From NCBI RefSeq assembly GCF_022531965.1, contig NZ_CP092831.1, positions 301,001 to 365,000 on the forward strand: a stretch of DNA of 64,000 nt, given 5' to 3'. Below the pieces are notes generated by a model, which had not been told where the DNA came from, ran no database searches, and worked only from the letters and a program-made list of their open reading frames with translations. The stretch is from Paenibacillus peoriae. Lineage in GTDB: Bacteria > Bacillota > Bacilli > Paenibacillales > Paenibacillaceae. Position numbers and translations under genes: made by a program. Positions 34,963-43,888 of this stretch are shown in pieces (position 1 is the first letter of the stretch; each line of letters begins with the position of its first letter).

Positions 34963-35784
34963 TCAATTATGTGCGGAGGATGGGGCTAGTATGCTCAGTA
35001 AGATAGAGTTAAATTCGGGTAGCGCTTCGTAAAACACACCGTGGCCGCTTCGTTCGAAAGGAATAAGTCTTGATCCGGCAATTCCTTTTTGAGTTTGGAC
35101 AGCCAGGGGGAAAGGACAGACCCGATCCAGCTTGCCGTGTAGAATCCAGGTGGGCACGTGTATACATGGCAAATCAGGGCGCAAATCAGAGTCACGTAGT
35201 GAGTACAAAGTACAAGCCATGCTATGAACTGTTGCCGCAAAGCCCTGGTCACGTAACCAGTCGCGTAAGCTCTGGCTGACGGGATTAGCAAACAACATTT
35301 CGCCAAAAGAAGTTACCAGTTGTGGACGATCTGTATAGGCTTGTTTGATGAGTTTATCTACCTCTGTGACAGGAGTACCATAAGGAAAGTCGCTGGTTGG
35401 GGTGAATCGAGGCGTAGCTGCTCCGATCAGGATCAACTGATTGACACCAAATCCCCGGTGTCTGCTCATGTAGCGTGTAACCACAGCTCCCCCCATGGAA
35501 AACCCGATCAGCCGTACCTGATTTAACTGAAGTGCCTGCATCACAGCCAGCAGATCGTCTGCCAATCGATCATAATTGTATCCATGCCATGGTCGATCAG
35601 ACTTGCCGAACCCCCTAAGGTCGATCTGAATACAGCGATACCCGTAAGCAGGCAGCAAGGCGGCCTGGTATTCGTACATTCGGTGATCCAGCGGCCAGCC
35701 GTGCACCATCAGAACAGGGATGCCTTCTCCAATATCCTCGACATACAGCTTCACGCCGCGTTCCACCTCAATATAATATCCCAT
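34963..35784 (-). CDS. Alpha/beta hydrolase
   Basis: A 273-residue hydrolase of the haloperoxidase/esterase-type branch. Oxyanion region MVHGWPLDHR, nucleophile Ser96 in GFSMGG, acid Asp in GKLDRVCPF and His in RSGHGVFYE. The LRGFGKSD segment is also family-typical. ATG at 35784 follows AAAGGGGTG. It is monocistronic and convergent with the YdjO-like gene. Substrate unknown; similar proteins are annotated as non-haem peroxidases or esterases. Confidence 0.9.
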   Translation of the reverse strand: MGYYIEVERGVKLYVEDIGEGIPVLMVHGWPLDHRMYEYQAALLPAYGYRCIQIDLRGFGKSDRPWHGYNYDRLADDLLAVMQALQLNQVRLIGFSMGGAVVTRYMSRHRGFGVNQLILIGAATPRFTPTSDFPYGTPVTEVDKLIKQAYTDRPQLVTSFGEMLFANPVSQSLRDWLRDQGFAATVHSMACTLYSLRDSDLRPDLPCIHVPTWILHGKLDRVCPFPLAVQTQKGIAGSRLIPFERSGHGVFYEALPEFNSILLSILAPSSAHN

Positions 35785-35970
35785 CGTGTTCACCCCTTTA
35801 GAAATCACGGAATTTCGTCTCTCTCACATATATGTAGCCAGGGCTTAGCTCATTCGAGAAAGGGATGGGACTGTCACGATATAAGCATATAGTATGTTAA
35901 AAAATGTATGTCATCCTGTATAGGGATAGGATATAATTATGGAATGAAACAGCATCGGGAGAGTGGAACA

Positions 35971-36303
35971 ATGACACCATCAAAAACATTAAAATGGATT
36001 ACAGGCGGATTGGAGCTATTTTTAGCTATTCCCGTTTTGGGCGGGCTACTCGTCGTAAATTCCGCGTATACTATATTGTTCTTTATGCTGATTTTCCACA
36101 TTGTTACGTTGGTACTATCGGTGACGAATAGAGAGTCTTATTATGGATCTATTTTAGGGATCGTGACCTCGGTTATTGGATGGATTCCGATTGTGGGCTG
36201 GTTGATGCATTTGCTCTCAGGCATATTTTTGATGATTACCGCAGCTCAGCAGCCGCGTGATCAGTATCGTAATCGCAATCCTTATGATGATTATCGCTAC
36301 TAG
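35971..36303 (+). CDS. Small membrane protein, function unknown
   Basis: A 110-residue protein with three hydrophobic segments (about 10-30, 33-52 and 60-92) and a polar, Arg/Tyr/Asn-rich tail ending NPYDDYRY. ATG at 35971 follows GGGAGAGTGG; an ATG nine codons earlier is possible. It is monocistronic with its own terminator. No domain recognised; it resembles small conserved membrane proteins of Paenibacillaceae. Confidence 0.75.
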   Translation: MTPSKTLKWITGGLELFLAIPVLGGLLVVNSAYTILFFMLIFHIVTLVLSVTNRESYYGSILGIVTSVIGWIPIVGWLMHLLSGIFLMITAAQQPRDQYRNRNPYDDYRY

Positions 36304-36326
36304 GGTAAGTGATTGATACGAAGATG

Positions 36327-36357
36327 AAAGATCCTGTTGAACAGGGTCTTTTTTTAT
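36327..36357. terminator. Terminator between converging genes
   Basis: AAAGATCCTGT pairs with ACAGGGTCTTT (one G-T pair), then T residues. Confidence 0.8.
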
Positions 36358-36899
36358 TTATGAAATCTCCCCATGATAATGGTGTTGTAGTATTTGCCAT
36401 CTGAAAGAACCTTATCGTTTTTTAATAACCCTTCGATTTCAAAACCATGTTTTTTATAAAGCTCAATGGCTTTATCATTCGTTTCCAAAACTTGTAGAGT
36501 CATTTTCTTGATGCCATTGGATTCAGCCCAGGAAATAGATTTTTTTAAAAGATTCGTCCCGATCCCGTAACTCCAAAAATCCTTTAGTACACATACGCCG
36601 AATTCAACTTTATGAGAGAATCTGCTCAGAACATGGCCCTCACATCTTGAAAATCCGACGATTTTATCATGAACTACTGCAACTAAAAATAGGTTTCTGT
36701 TATTCTCTGTATCCGTTTCGATGAGCTGTTCAAAACCGGATGTACTTATAAATGCTTCTCCCTTCTCTCTATCTAAATTTTCAGTTTCTCCATCAATCAG
36801 CAAGCGGATTTCAGACAAATTCTTCGCATCTTGAATCATGGCAGATCTGACCGTATAGCGCATTCCTTGCACATCAAATTCCTGTTGACTTATTTTCAT
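36354..36899 (-). CDS. GNAT-family N-acetyltransferase
   Basis: A 181-residue acetyltransferase of the RimI/YhhY-like group. The CoA-binding motif is in VEFGVCVLKDFWSYGIGTNLLK, and LQVLETNDKAIELYKKHGFEIEG is the hallmark C-terminal segment. ATG at 36899 follows AAAAGGAGAACG; an upstream frame is not supported. Substrate unknown. It converges on the membrane-protein gene and shares its terminator region. Confidence 0.9.
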   Translation of the reverse strand: MKISQQEFDVQGMRYTVRSAMIQDAKNLSEIRLLIDGETENLDREKGEAFISTSGFEQLIETDTENNRNLFLVAVVHDKIVGFSRCEGHVLSRFSHKVEFGVCVLKDFWSYGIGTNLLKKSISWAESNGIKKMTLQVLETNDKAIELYKKHGFEIEGLLKNDKVLSDGKYYNTIIMGRFHK

Positions 36900-36980
36900 T
36901 ACGTTCTCCTTTTTATGGATTAGAGTGAAAAATGAATTCTGGATCATGTTAGTCTACCATATTATCTTATTTACATGATA

Positions 36981-37028
36981 AATAAGCCTGTCTTCTTCTG
37001 TTGTATCGCAGCAGGGGACAGGCTTATT
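36981..37028. terminator. Long hairpin downstream of the secreted-protein gene
   Basis: AATAAGCCTGTC and its exact complement form a 12-bp stem with a 24-nt loop. On the minus strand it lies about 75 nt past the stop at 37105. Confidence 0.7.
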
Positions 37029-37104
37029 GTCGTCTCTATCCGTACAGGGAAGCCGGACGGAGATTTATTATACATGAGTGGATGTGCCCAAACGGGAGCT
37101 GTAG

Positions 37105-37680
37105 CTATTTCTGCTTAGTAGAGGCTTTAGCTGCATTGGTTTTAGCAGGAGCCTTGGCATCTCCTTGAGCAGGAGTTTTACCTGCATCCGCTTTACCGCC
37201 ATCTACTGGTGGCTTGGATGGTTTCACGCCATTCACCATATCTGTCATCATTTGTTTTAGATTAGAAACGCGTTGGTTATATTCGGTTGCTGTAATTTTA
37301 CCGTTTTGTTTTTCCGTAGCCAGTTTCGCTTTCATATCCGAAACCATCACATCAATAACAGAATTTACACTTACGCCTTGTGCTTTGGCGATTGTAGCAA
37401 GGGATTTACCTGCTTTCAGCTGTGTATCCAATTGACTGGAGGATAATTTTAATAATTTCAGGAGAGCTTTGTTCTCAGCATAGTTTCCTCCTGCGATTTT
37501 AGGGCCGTTAGCATCGCCTGGGTTACCCTTAGGTGCCTGTGCTTTGTCTGCAAGGGGAGCCTTCTCAGGTGTAGTGGAAGCAGCATGAGCTGCGCTTGTG
37601 GAGTACAGTGCTCCGCCTCCTAAAAATGCTAACGCCATCGTTCCAGCTAAAATTGCTTTTTTGGTGCTCTTCATCTTCAT
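37105..37680 (-). CDS. Secreted protein with Ala/Lys/Pro-rich tail, paralogue of the one at 29997-30395
   Basis: A 191-residue exported protein. Signal peptide (about 1-34, ending AAHAAS), a low-complexity Pro/Gly/Asn linker, a helical domain (about 72-145: LLKLLKLSSSQLDTQLKAG, SLATIAKAQGVSVNSVI, GKITATEYNQRVSNLKQM), then a tail rich in Lys, Ala, Pro and Asp. The helical domain matches the smaller paralogue in this window. The start ATG at 37680 or one two codons later follow AAAGGTGG. Function unknown; a surface or matrix role is only a guess. Confidence 0.8.
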   Translation of the reverse strand: MKMKSTKKAILAGTMALAFLGGGALYSTSAAHAASTTPEKAPLADKAQAPKGNPGDANGPKIAGGNYAENKALLKLLKLSSSQLDTQLKAGKSLATIAKAQGVSVNSVIDVMVSDMKAKLATEKQNGKITATEYNQRVSNLKQMMTDMVNGVKPSKPPVDGGKADAGKTPAQGDAKAPAKTNAAKASTKQK

Positions 37681-37891
37681 TTTCCACCTTTCAGTAATGG
37701 GGTGTTTGGTACGTGGTACATCATAAGGGATCAACTTGAATGCTATCTGAGTGTAAGCTGAGCATTTACTGAATGAATTTGGAGAACGTGACTAACTGAC
37801 ATTTTGGCTAATAGAGTACTTGTATTATGTGTATTAAGTGATATAATACACTACAGGCACGATAGATGCAGCCGATTAGGGGGAAACACCC

Positions 37892-38305
37892 ATGGAAGAG
37901 CAACGGGTTGGCTCGTTCCGATTTTTAATTGATTTTAGCCAGCCATTATATGAACAAATATTAAATCAAGTACGAAGCTCCATTGCTAAAGGGGAGATCG
38001 AAATGGGAAGCAAAATGCCGTCTGTTCGTGATCTGGCGCAGGAATTACGCATGAATCCGAATACCGTGATGCGAGCGTATCAGGAGCTGGAGCGGGACGG
38101 ATTGACTGAGAAACGGCGTGGTCTAGGCACTTATGTTACGTCATCCAGTGAGCGGATTGCCAGCTTTCGGGAACAACTGGCTATGACGTATATAGATCAG
38201 TTTCTCGGACAGATGAGCAGCCTGGGACTATCCTGGGGAGATGTTCAGCAGTATATACGAAGCAAACAGGACGGAAATGAGAAGGAAGGAGGCGATAAGG
38301 CATGA
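37892..38305 (+). CDS. GntR-family regulator, YtrA subfamily
   Basis: A 137-residue repressor: an N-terminal winged helix (about 10-75, SVRDLAQELRMNPNTVMRAYQELERDGL) plus a short C-terminal dimerisation part, the layout of YtrA. YtrA regulators are usually sited with ABC transporters they repress, in response to cell-envelope antibiotics or peptides. It overlaps the ATPase gene by 4 nt (ATGA). ATG at 37892 follows TTAGGGGGAAA. Confidence 0.92.
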   Translation: MEEQRVGSFRFLIDFSQPLYEQILNQVRSSIAKGEIEMGSKMPSVRDLAQELRMNPNTVMRAYQELERDGLTEKRRGLGTYVTSSSERIASFREQLAMTYIDQFLGQMSSLGLSWGDVQQYIRSKQDGNEKEGGDKA

Positions 38306-39015
38306 CGGAGTCTGTTGTGGTTGCGAATCATCTGGTGAAGCAATATGGCAGTAAAAAAGCGTTGGATCAATTGGATGTTGTCATTCCGGCAGGACGCATA
38401 GTAGGCGTGCTTGGACCCAATGGCTGTGGGAAGTCCAGCTTCTTTCGAGCGATCACTGGATTGATTCAGCCAGATGGGGGCGAGCTTCAGGTGTTGGGCC
38501 GACAGCCTGGTTGGGAAACCAACCGGGATATATCCTATCTTCCTGACCGGGCACGCTGGTACCCTAATCATACAGTTCAGCAGACGCTGGAATGGGGGAA
38601 GTCCTTTTTGCCTGGCTTCAATATAAAAGATGCCTATAAACTTGCTGATCATATGGGCGTGGAGTTGGAGTTGAAAATGGCCGGGTTGAGTCGCGGACAG
38701 GAGGCGCGTGTGCTACTGATTTTATGTTTGGCACGTGAGGTTCCACTCATGATTCTGGATGAACCGTTCGCAGGTATTGATGTCCTCTCCAGAGAGGCGA
38801 TTGTGGCCGGGATTATTGATTATTTGGAGGGTCGGCAGCAATCTATACTCATTAGCACGCATGATATTCAGGAAGTGGAAGGCTTGTTTGACTACACGGT
38901 CATGATGGGCCGCGGACGGATCCTATGGTCTGGTGATTCGGATGATCTGCGTGCAGAGCATGGCTCGCTGAATCAGGTGTTCCGCAATTTGTACAAAAAG
39001 GAGTGGAAGGCGTGA
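38302..39015 (+). CDS. ABC transporter ATP-binding protein (YtrB-like)
   Basis: ATPase subunit of 237 residues. Walker A GPNGCGKSS, signature LSRGQEARV (the usual SGG is SRG), Walker B MILDEPFAG and H-loop STHDIQ. It partners with the two membrane proteins encoded next and is controlled by the YtrA-like regulator. The overlap with flanking genes indicates one operon. Function: probably export or defence related to envelope-active compounds. Confidence 0.92.
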   Translation: MTESVVVANHLVKQYGSKKALDQLDVVIPAGRIVGVLGPNGCGKSSFFRAITGLIQPDGGELQVLGRQPGWETNRDISYLPDRARWYPNHTVQQTLEWGKSFLPGFNIKDAYKLADHMGVELELKMAGLSRGQEARVLLILCLAREVPLMILDEPFAGIDVLSREAIVAGIIDYLEGRQQSILISTHDIQEVEGLFDYTVMMGRGRILWSGDSDDLRAEHGSLNQVFRNLYKKEWKA

Positions 39016-39779
39016 ATTCATCAGGGCTGTTCAAAGATTTAATACGCCATGAATTTCGAAATAAAGGAAGCTGGAGAAAACAGAGCCGCAATCGACTACC
39101 GAGATCGTGGAGACTTGTGTATTTCTCACTATTTCTCATTGCGGCGTTCGCTATTTCCTTGTACTTCGCGCTTCACAACCAACTCGAATTGACAAGGCTG
39201 TGGTATGTGACCCTGGGCTTGCCGTACATGATCATTTTCATGGGTGTGGGAAGTTTGAGACGAGAATGGGAAAATGACACCTACGGATGGTGGCTGACCC
39301 TTCCCTATCCGCGCATGTGGCTGATTAGCGCCAAATGGATTGCGGCAATTCTACAAACCATTGTCGTGATATTGTTCCTGTTTGTGGTGGGTTCTCTGTA
39401 CGCATTGTTCATCTCATCAACGATACAGCCTTATACGCTCGCGGATGCAGCGTGCTTTATTGTAGCTGGATTGAACTGGTTTGTGATGATTATCGCTTTC
39501 ACACCTTTTGTTATTGCGCTGGGCCTTCTGACTGCCAGTACCAAATACAGTACCTTGCGGCCGCTTAGCCCGATACTGTGGATTCTTTTGATGGGTGGCG
39601 GGAGTGTCTTTTATTGGTCGGGCGATCATGGGCTTTATGAGCAGTTTGATCATGCTCAGACAGGACAGTGGTTTTCTTTTACCTGGCATTTCCCGGTTGC
39701 GGTGTTGATCAGTTGGATTGCTGCGTATATATTAATCCGCTTGAACGCTTATTTGTTGGACAAAAAGCTGTCGATTTAG
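39012..39779 (+). CDS. ABC transporter membrane protein
   Basis: A 255-residue protein with six hydrophobic segments from about residue 35 on. It is the permease partner of the upstream ATPase. GTG at 39012 overlaps the previous stop (GTGA) and has AAGGAG at 8 nt; an earlier GTG at 39003 is too close to the ribosome site. No substrate-binding domain. Part of the YtrA-regulated operon. Confidence 0.85.
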   Translation: MNSSGLFKDLIRHEFRNKGSWRKQSRNRLPRSWRLVYFSLFLIAAFAISLYFALHNQLELTRLWYVTLGLPYMIIFMGVGSLRREWENDTYGWWLTLPYPRMWLISAKWIAAILQTIVVILFLFVVGSLYALFISSTIQPYTLADAACFIVAGLNWFVMIIAFTPFVIALGLLTASTKYSTLRPLSPILWILLMGGGSVFYWSGDHGLYEQFDHAQTGQWFSFTWHFPVAVLISWIAAYILIRLNAYLLDKKLSI

Positions 39780-39819
39780 ACTAGCGTATCCATATGATCT
39801 ATGAGGAAGGAGTTACACC

Positions 39820-40305
39820 ATGACGACGATATTCATATATGCATTGGTAGCTGTTCTGGTGGGCCTGATGATCTGGTTAAGAACCAAGAGACGAAGGGGG
39901 CCGATAAAGGGAAACGGAACCCGGATTCTCCTCCCCTTGTTTATCGCATTCCCGCTTATGATGATGTCTGTGTACCAATTAATGCATATTCCCGGTCAAA
40001 CGTACGCGCCCCCCGCCTTTTGGGAACTGCTGGCTGCCGGGCTATTAGGGGCTCTGTTTGGCTATGTTATTTTGCTGCATACAGCGTATGAAAGACGGTC
40101 TGACGGTCTGATTTATCCCAAGCCGAACCAATATTTTAAATATATTATTATCGCTATTATCCTGATTCGCGTTGTTTTGACCCAGTACCTTAGTAGTTTG
40201 GGTACGTCCGAAATTAGCATGCTGGCAATTACGATGGCGTTGGTGTATATCTCGATCTGGCGAATCGGCAGCTTTATCAAGTTTCGGAGAACGTTATCCG
40301 TATAA
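39820..40305 (+). CDS. CcdC-like membrane protein
   Basis: A 161-residue membrane protein with about five hydrophobic segments and the RTKRRRGPIKGNGTRILLP motif that fits the CcdC/DUF1453 family. In B. subtilis CcdC lies with cytochrome c maturation genes; here it is the last gene of the YtrA-type operon, 40 nt after the permease gene. ATG at 39820 follows GGAAGGAG. Function here unknown. Confidence 0.75.
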   Translation: MTTIFIYALVAVLVGLMIWLRTKRRRGPIKGNGTRILLPLFIAFPLMMMSVYQLMHIPGQTYAPPAFWELLAAGLLGALFGYVILLHTAYERRSDGLIYPKPNQYFKYIIIAIILIRVVLTQYLSSLGTSEISMLAITMALVYISIWRIGSFIKFRRTLSV

Positions 40306-40324
40306 CAATAGCAGTGGGGTTAAC

Positions 40325-40380
40325 AGCGGCTTACTATTCAAAAAGCGTTCATTCGCTTGCCGATAGGAGCCGCTTTTTTG
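40325..40380 (+). terminator. Branched terminator-like hairpin
   Basis: AGCGGC pairs with GCCGCT and is followed by six T residues; an inner AAGCG/CGCTT stem is present. The remaining 40381-40637 is AT-rich leader with no gene seen. Confidence 0.65.
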
Positions 40381-40637
40381 AGTTTCGGCATTAGCAAGTT
40401 ATCACACATTGTTATTGCTCCCCATATCCTTTATTCTAAGGCTTGTGGCTTGCATTGTAGCAGTACAAATATAAATTTTGAAAGGGGGGGTATTGAGGTT
40501 TCAAAAGATTTAAATGGGGTTTAAAGTTAGGTATGCGGGGAAAAATTGCTTTTTCGTGATTAGGTGTAACTTTATTAGTTACATAAAAAGGAATTGTATT
40601 CATATTCTATTTTACAGGTTGAGAGGGGCTTACATTC

Positions 40638-41858
40638 ATGAAAAAACATACGGTTACTGCTGCACTCGCTGGTTTGCTTGTTCTGTCTTCTGCTGTACCG
40701 GCTTTAGCGGCCGAGGTAAAACCTGATACGGGTATTCAGGTTTGGGTAGATGGCAAGAAGGAGGCTTACAAAATTGCACCTATCGTGAGAAATAAGCAGG
40801 TCTTAATTCCCCTGAGACAATTGGCCTCCAGTTTGGGAATTCCGTTGGATGCCAAGCATATTACATTCAATACGGCGCGACAAAGCACGACCATCCGATA
40901 TGATCAGGCGACGGTTGTACTGGTGTCTGGCAGTCCGGAAGCGCAAATCAACGGGATTAAAGTGCCACTGTCCACCTCGACCATCTTGACCAAGCAAGGG
41001 GTAACCTATGTACCGGTTGATGTCGTCAAAGAAGCCTGGGGCAAGCAAGTGATTTGGGACCCGGCCAGTCAGACCTTGCAAATCGGGGTGAACAATAAGG
41101 ATAAGGTTGTAGAGATTCTGAAGAGCTTTGAAACGGGCGATACGAAAGCAGCTGAAGCTTGGATCAGCAAGGATCAGTACATTCAGCATAATCCGAGCTT
41201 TGCTAGCGGGAGAGATGCCTTTTTGCAAGGGATTAGCCAATCAAAGGGAGCCAATGTGCTTGTTGAAATCCAGCGGGTTATTCAGGATGGCAATGTTGTA
41301 GCAGTACATTATAAAAAGTCCATCGCAGGGAAAACAAGCATTGCTTTTGATATTTTCCGCTTCGATAGCAATGGTAAAATTGTTGAGCATTGGGACAACG
41401 TGCAAGACTCGGCTCCAGCCAATCCAAGCGGACACACCATGATTGATGGAGCAACACAAATCGCGGATTTCAACCAAACGGAGACCAACAAAGCGCTAAT
41501 CCGCAAGTTTGTGGATGATGTCCTAGTTGGCAAAAATCGTGCTGCATTGGAAAGTTATTATAATGGTGATCAGTACATTCAGCATAACCCTCTTTTTGGT
41601 GACGGTGTATCCAAATTGAAGCAAGCATTTTCCGCAGCGGGAAGCCAAGGAGCTTCTTTTGGATATGATCAGGTTCACATGGTCATCGGAGAAGGCAACT
41701 TCGTGCTGGTTGTGAGTGAGTTGACATCGCCTAAGGGAACTTCAGCCGCTGTCTATGATCTGTTCCGGGTAGAGAACGGCAAGGTAGCGGAACATTGGGA
41801 CGTAGTTCAGGAGGTTCCAGCTAAAACAGAGTGGAAAAATACAAACGGCAAGTTTTAA
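40638..41858 (+). CDS. Secreted protein: stalk-type domain plus two SnoaL-like repeats
   Basis: A 406-residue exported protein. Signal peptide about 1-25 (VPALA). A copper amine oxidase N-terminal (stalk-type) domain about 30-150, with IPLRQLASSLG and VTYVPVDVVKEAWG. Then two SnoaL/NTF2-like repeats, about 153-260 and 283-398, each containing DQYIQHNP and ending in EHWD-V-Q. SnoaL-like proteins form a small-molecule pocket. The second has been through a duplication, as the two repeats are similar in length and motif order. ATG at 40638 follows GAGAGGGG. Function unknown; combination of a wall-type domain with SnoaL repeats is unusual. Confidence 0.85.
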   Translation: MKKHTVTAALAGLLVLSSAVPALAAEVKPDTGIQVWVDGKKEAYKIAPIVRNKQVLIPLRQLASSLGIPLDAKHITFNTARQSTTIRYDQATVVLVSGSPEAQINGIKVPLSTSTILTKQGVTYVPVDVVKEAWGKQVIWDPASQTLQIGVNNKDKVVEILKSFETGDTKAAEAWISKDQYIQHNPSFASGRDAFLQGISQSKGANVLVEIQRVIQDGNVVAVHYKKSIAGKTSIAFDIFRFDSNGKIVEHWDNVQDSAPANPSGHTMIDGATQIADFNQTETNKALIRKFVDDVLVGKNRAALESYYNGDQYIQHNPLFGDGVSKLKQAFSAAGSQGASFGYDQVHMVIGEGNFVLVVSELTSPKGTSAAVYDLFRVENGKVAEHWDVVQEVPAKTEWKNTNGKF

Positions 41859-41951
41859 AAAAGTGCGTTTGGAGTAAGGCCTGATTGGCATGCTTTCCTA
41901 ATCGTCCTCTTCCTGTTAAAATGATGCAAACTTATAACAGGAGGTTGGACG

Positions 41952-42629
41952 ATGGAAGGCTTGAAGCAACGTGTGGGCTGCCTGCATGCACATCACTCGA
42001 ACATAGCCTATGTGGAACGAGCTTTGGCTTCTTATGAGGTGGAGCTGATACATTTTGTGGACCCTGGGCTTATGCGCCGGATCTCGTCAGACCCGCATTT
42101 TTCTGCGGACGATGCCAGTCGCAAGGTAGAAGAGCAACTGAGATGGATTGCTCAAAGCGACATAGACGTTATTTTGATAACGTGCACGAATTATATTGTT
42201 TTGGCAGAAAAGGCTCAATTGCCCCTGTCTACACCAGTAATTGCGCTGGATGAGCCCTTTTTTCATGAGATATGCGATGATTTGCTGCCACGGACCTTGG
42301 TATTCACGAATCCGGCTACTGTAGAGGGAACGATGAAGCGTCTTTATCATACGGCTGCTCTGTTAGGCAAACCGGATATCTCTTCTTGGATAGAGGTCAA
42401 GGTGGTGGAGGACGCTTTTGAATTGATTATGCAGGGACGTGAAGACGAGTATAAGGAACTGCTGGTTCGTTCGCTGTATGAGCTAAGGGAGGCTGATCCA
42501 AGCAGAGGGCTGGCTGTAGCACAGTTGTCTATGGTTGATGCTGCGTTACAAGTGGAGCTGGAGACGGGGCAAACGGTTGGTAATCCCTTACGGTCGTTGT
42601 CGAATTCAATTGAGGACTTGTTAGGTTAA
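41952..42629 (+). CDS. Aspartate/glutamate racemase superfamily protein
   Basis: A 225-residue soluble protein. It has the fold pattern of the Asp/Glu racemase superfamily: a candidate catalytic Cys78 in LITCTNYIV and the GLAVAQLSMVDAA segment at the position of the second catalytic Cys, where no Cys is present. It may therefore have a related rather than canonical racemase activity. ATG at 41952 follows AGGAGG. It is monocistronic, with a terminator at 42641. Substrate unknown. Confidence 0.7.
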   Translation: MEGLKQRVGCLHAHHSNIAYVERALASYEVELIHFVDPGLMRRISSDPHFSADDASRKVEEQLRWIAQSDIDVILITCTNYIVLAEKAQLPLSTPVIALDEPFFHEICDDLLPRTLVFTNPATVEGTMKRLYHTAALLGKPDISSWIEVKVVEDAFELIMQGREDEYKELLVRSLYELREADPSRGLAVAQLSMVDAALQVELETGQTVGNPLRSLSNSIEDLLG

Positions 42630-42640
42630 AAAGTATAACC

Positions 42641-42688
42641 AAAAGAACTTCCAACCCGTGTACTGGGACTGTGGAAGTTCTTTTTTTG
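42641..42688 (+). terminator. Rho-independent terminator
   Basis: AAAGAACTTCCA pairs with TGGAAGTTCTTT, then a T run. Confidence 0.9.
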
Positions 42689-42722
42689 GAGGTCGGCGAG
42701 CAGGTTACTTCTGCGTTGCTCA

Positions 42723-43727
42723 TCACAGATTCTGTTGATCTTGGGTGATGAATACTGCGCCTGCTGATTCTCTTTGGACAAGCGTAACGTATAAACGTTC
42801 ATGCTCCACGTCTTCCCCGGCGATGATTTTGAGAACTTGTTCGGCAGCTACAGCGCCCCATTTACGTTTGGAGTAGTCAATCGTTGTCAGACGGGGCTGA
42901 ATATATTGCGCCAGCTCGATATTATCAAAGCCGACGATATGAATATCCTTGCCAATCGTCAGCTCTGACTGAGCCATTCGATTGTAAAAGCCCACTGCCA
43001 TTTCATCATTGAGACAAAATACGGCTACAGGTTCTAAACCCGGGCCAACTTGTTGCTGCAAAATGATTTCCGCCGCCTGTTCGCCGCCCGATTTCTCAAA
43101 ATCGCCGTAAATTTCAATCATTTCAGCGACGCCGCTACGCTCAATGGTCTGCTTGACCGCCTGCATCCGTTGCCATGAATCGTAAGAACCTTCTGGTCCG
43201 GTAACCACATAAAGCTTACGGTGTCCCAATTCCAATAGATGTTCTATGGCGAGAGCGGCGCCTGCTTTGTTATCCAGCAGCACCTGGTTAATGTTAGGAT
43301 GATTCAGTTCACGGTCCAACACGACAACTTTATGTCCTCGCTCGGCGTAGTTCAGTAGCTCCTGACTTTCAAACGTCTGATCCAGCACAATGGCGCCGTC
43401 AATCATGCGTTCCGGCAGCATTCGGTGAGACTGCTTACCGCTACATACGATGAGATCATAGCCCTTGCGGTTCAAAATTTCCTTGATGCCGTACAGTAAA
43501 TCTCCATAAACGTCTCCACGAAAATCAGTTAGGAAAACGCCAATAATTTTGGTCTGCCTTTTCTTGAGATTACGTGCGGCGGCATTGGGCACATAGTTAA
43601 GCTCTTTGGCAATGGCTAAAATACGTGCGCAAGTTTCTTCTGTTACCTTATCGCTACCATTCAAGGCATATGAAACGGTAGATATGGAAACGCCCGCCTG
43701 TTTGGCGATATCTTTAATGCTGACCAC
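42723..43727 (-). CDS. LacI-family regulator of the sophorooligosaccharide locus
   Basis: Repressor of 334 residues. The helix-turn-helix SIKDIAKQAGVSISTVSYALNG begins at residue 3, with hinge YVPNAAARNLKKRQ and a sugar-binding domain. The start is GTG at 43727 with AAGGAGGTGA. It is downstream of the GH94 gene on the same strand, separated by a hairpin. The divergent region at 49518-50118 has two GAAACGTTTC sites it likely binds. In the Listeria innocua locus for the same sugars a LacI-type regulator is also present, as I recall. Confidence 0.88.
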   Translation of the reverse strand: MVSIKDIAKQAGVSISTVSYALNGSDKVTEETCARILAIAKELNYVPNAAARNLKKRQTKIIGVFLTDFRGDVYGDLLYGIKEILNRKGYDLIVCSGKQSHRMLPERMIDGAIVLDQTFESQELLNYAERGHKVVVLDRELNHPNINQVLLDNKAGAALAIEHLLELGHRKLYVVTGPEGSYDSWQRMQAVKQTIERSGVAEMIEIYGDFEKSGGEQAAEIILQQQVGPGLEPVAVFCLNDEMAVGFYNRMAQSELTIGKDIHIVGFDNIELAQYIQPRLTTIDYSKRKWGAVAAEQVLKIIAGEDVEHERLYVTLVQRESAGAVFITQDQQNL

Positions 43728-43819
43728 ATCGTCACCTCCTTGTCGTCCGTCTTATCATTGCTATTGTATATTCATTATTAACCACATATCTATTCCAAAT
43801 GTCGTAGTCCTACACCTAA

Positions 43820-43862
43820 GCAGCAAAGGGCGATCCCGCAAGATCGCCATCCCTTTGTTGCC
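43820..43862 (-). terminator. Hairpin between GH94 and LacI genes
   Basis: AAAGGGCGATC and GATCGCC-AT-CCCTTT form a stem. No strong T tail follows on the minus strand, so it may only reduce read-through. Confidence 0.55.
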
Positions 43863-43888
43863 TATACCAGATTAGCATCAAAAACTCT

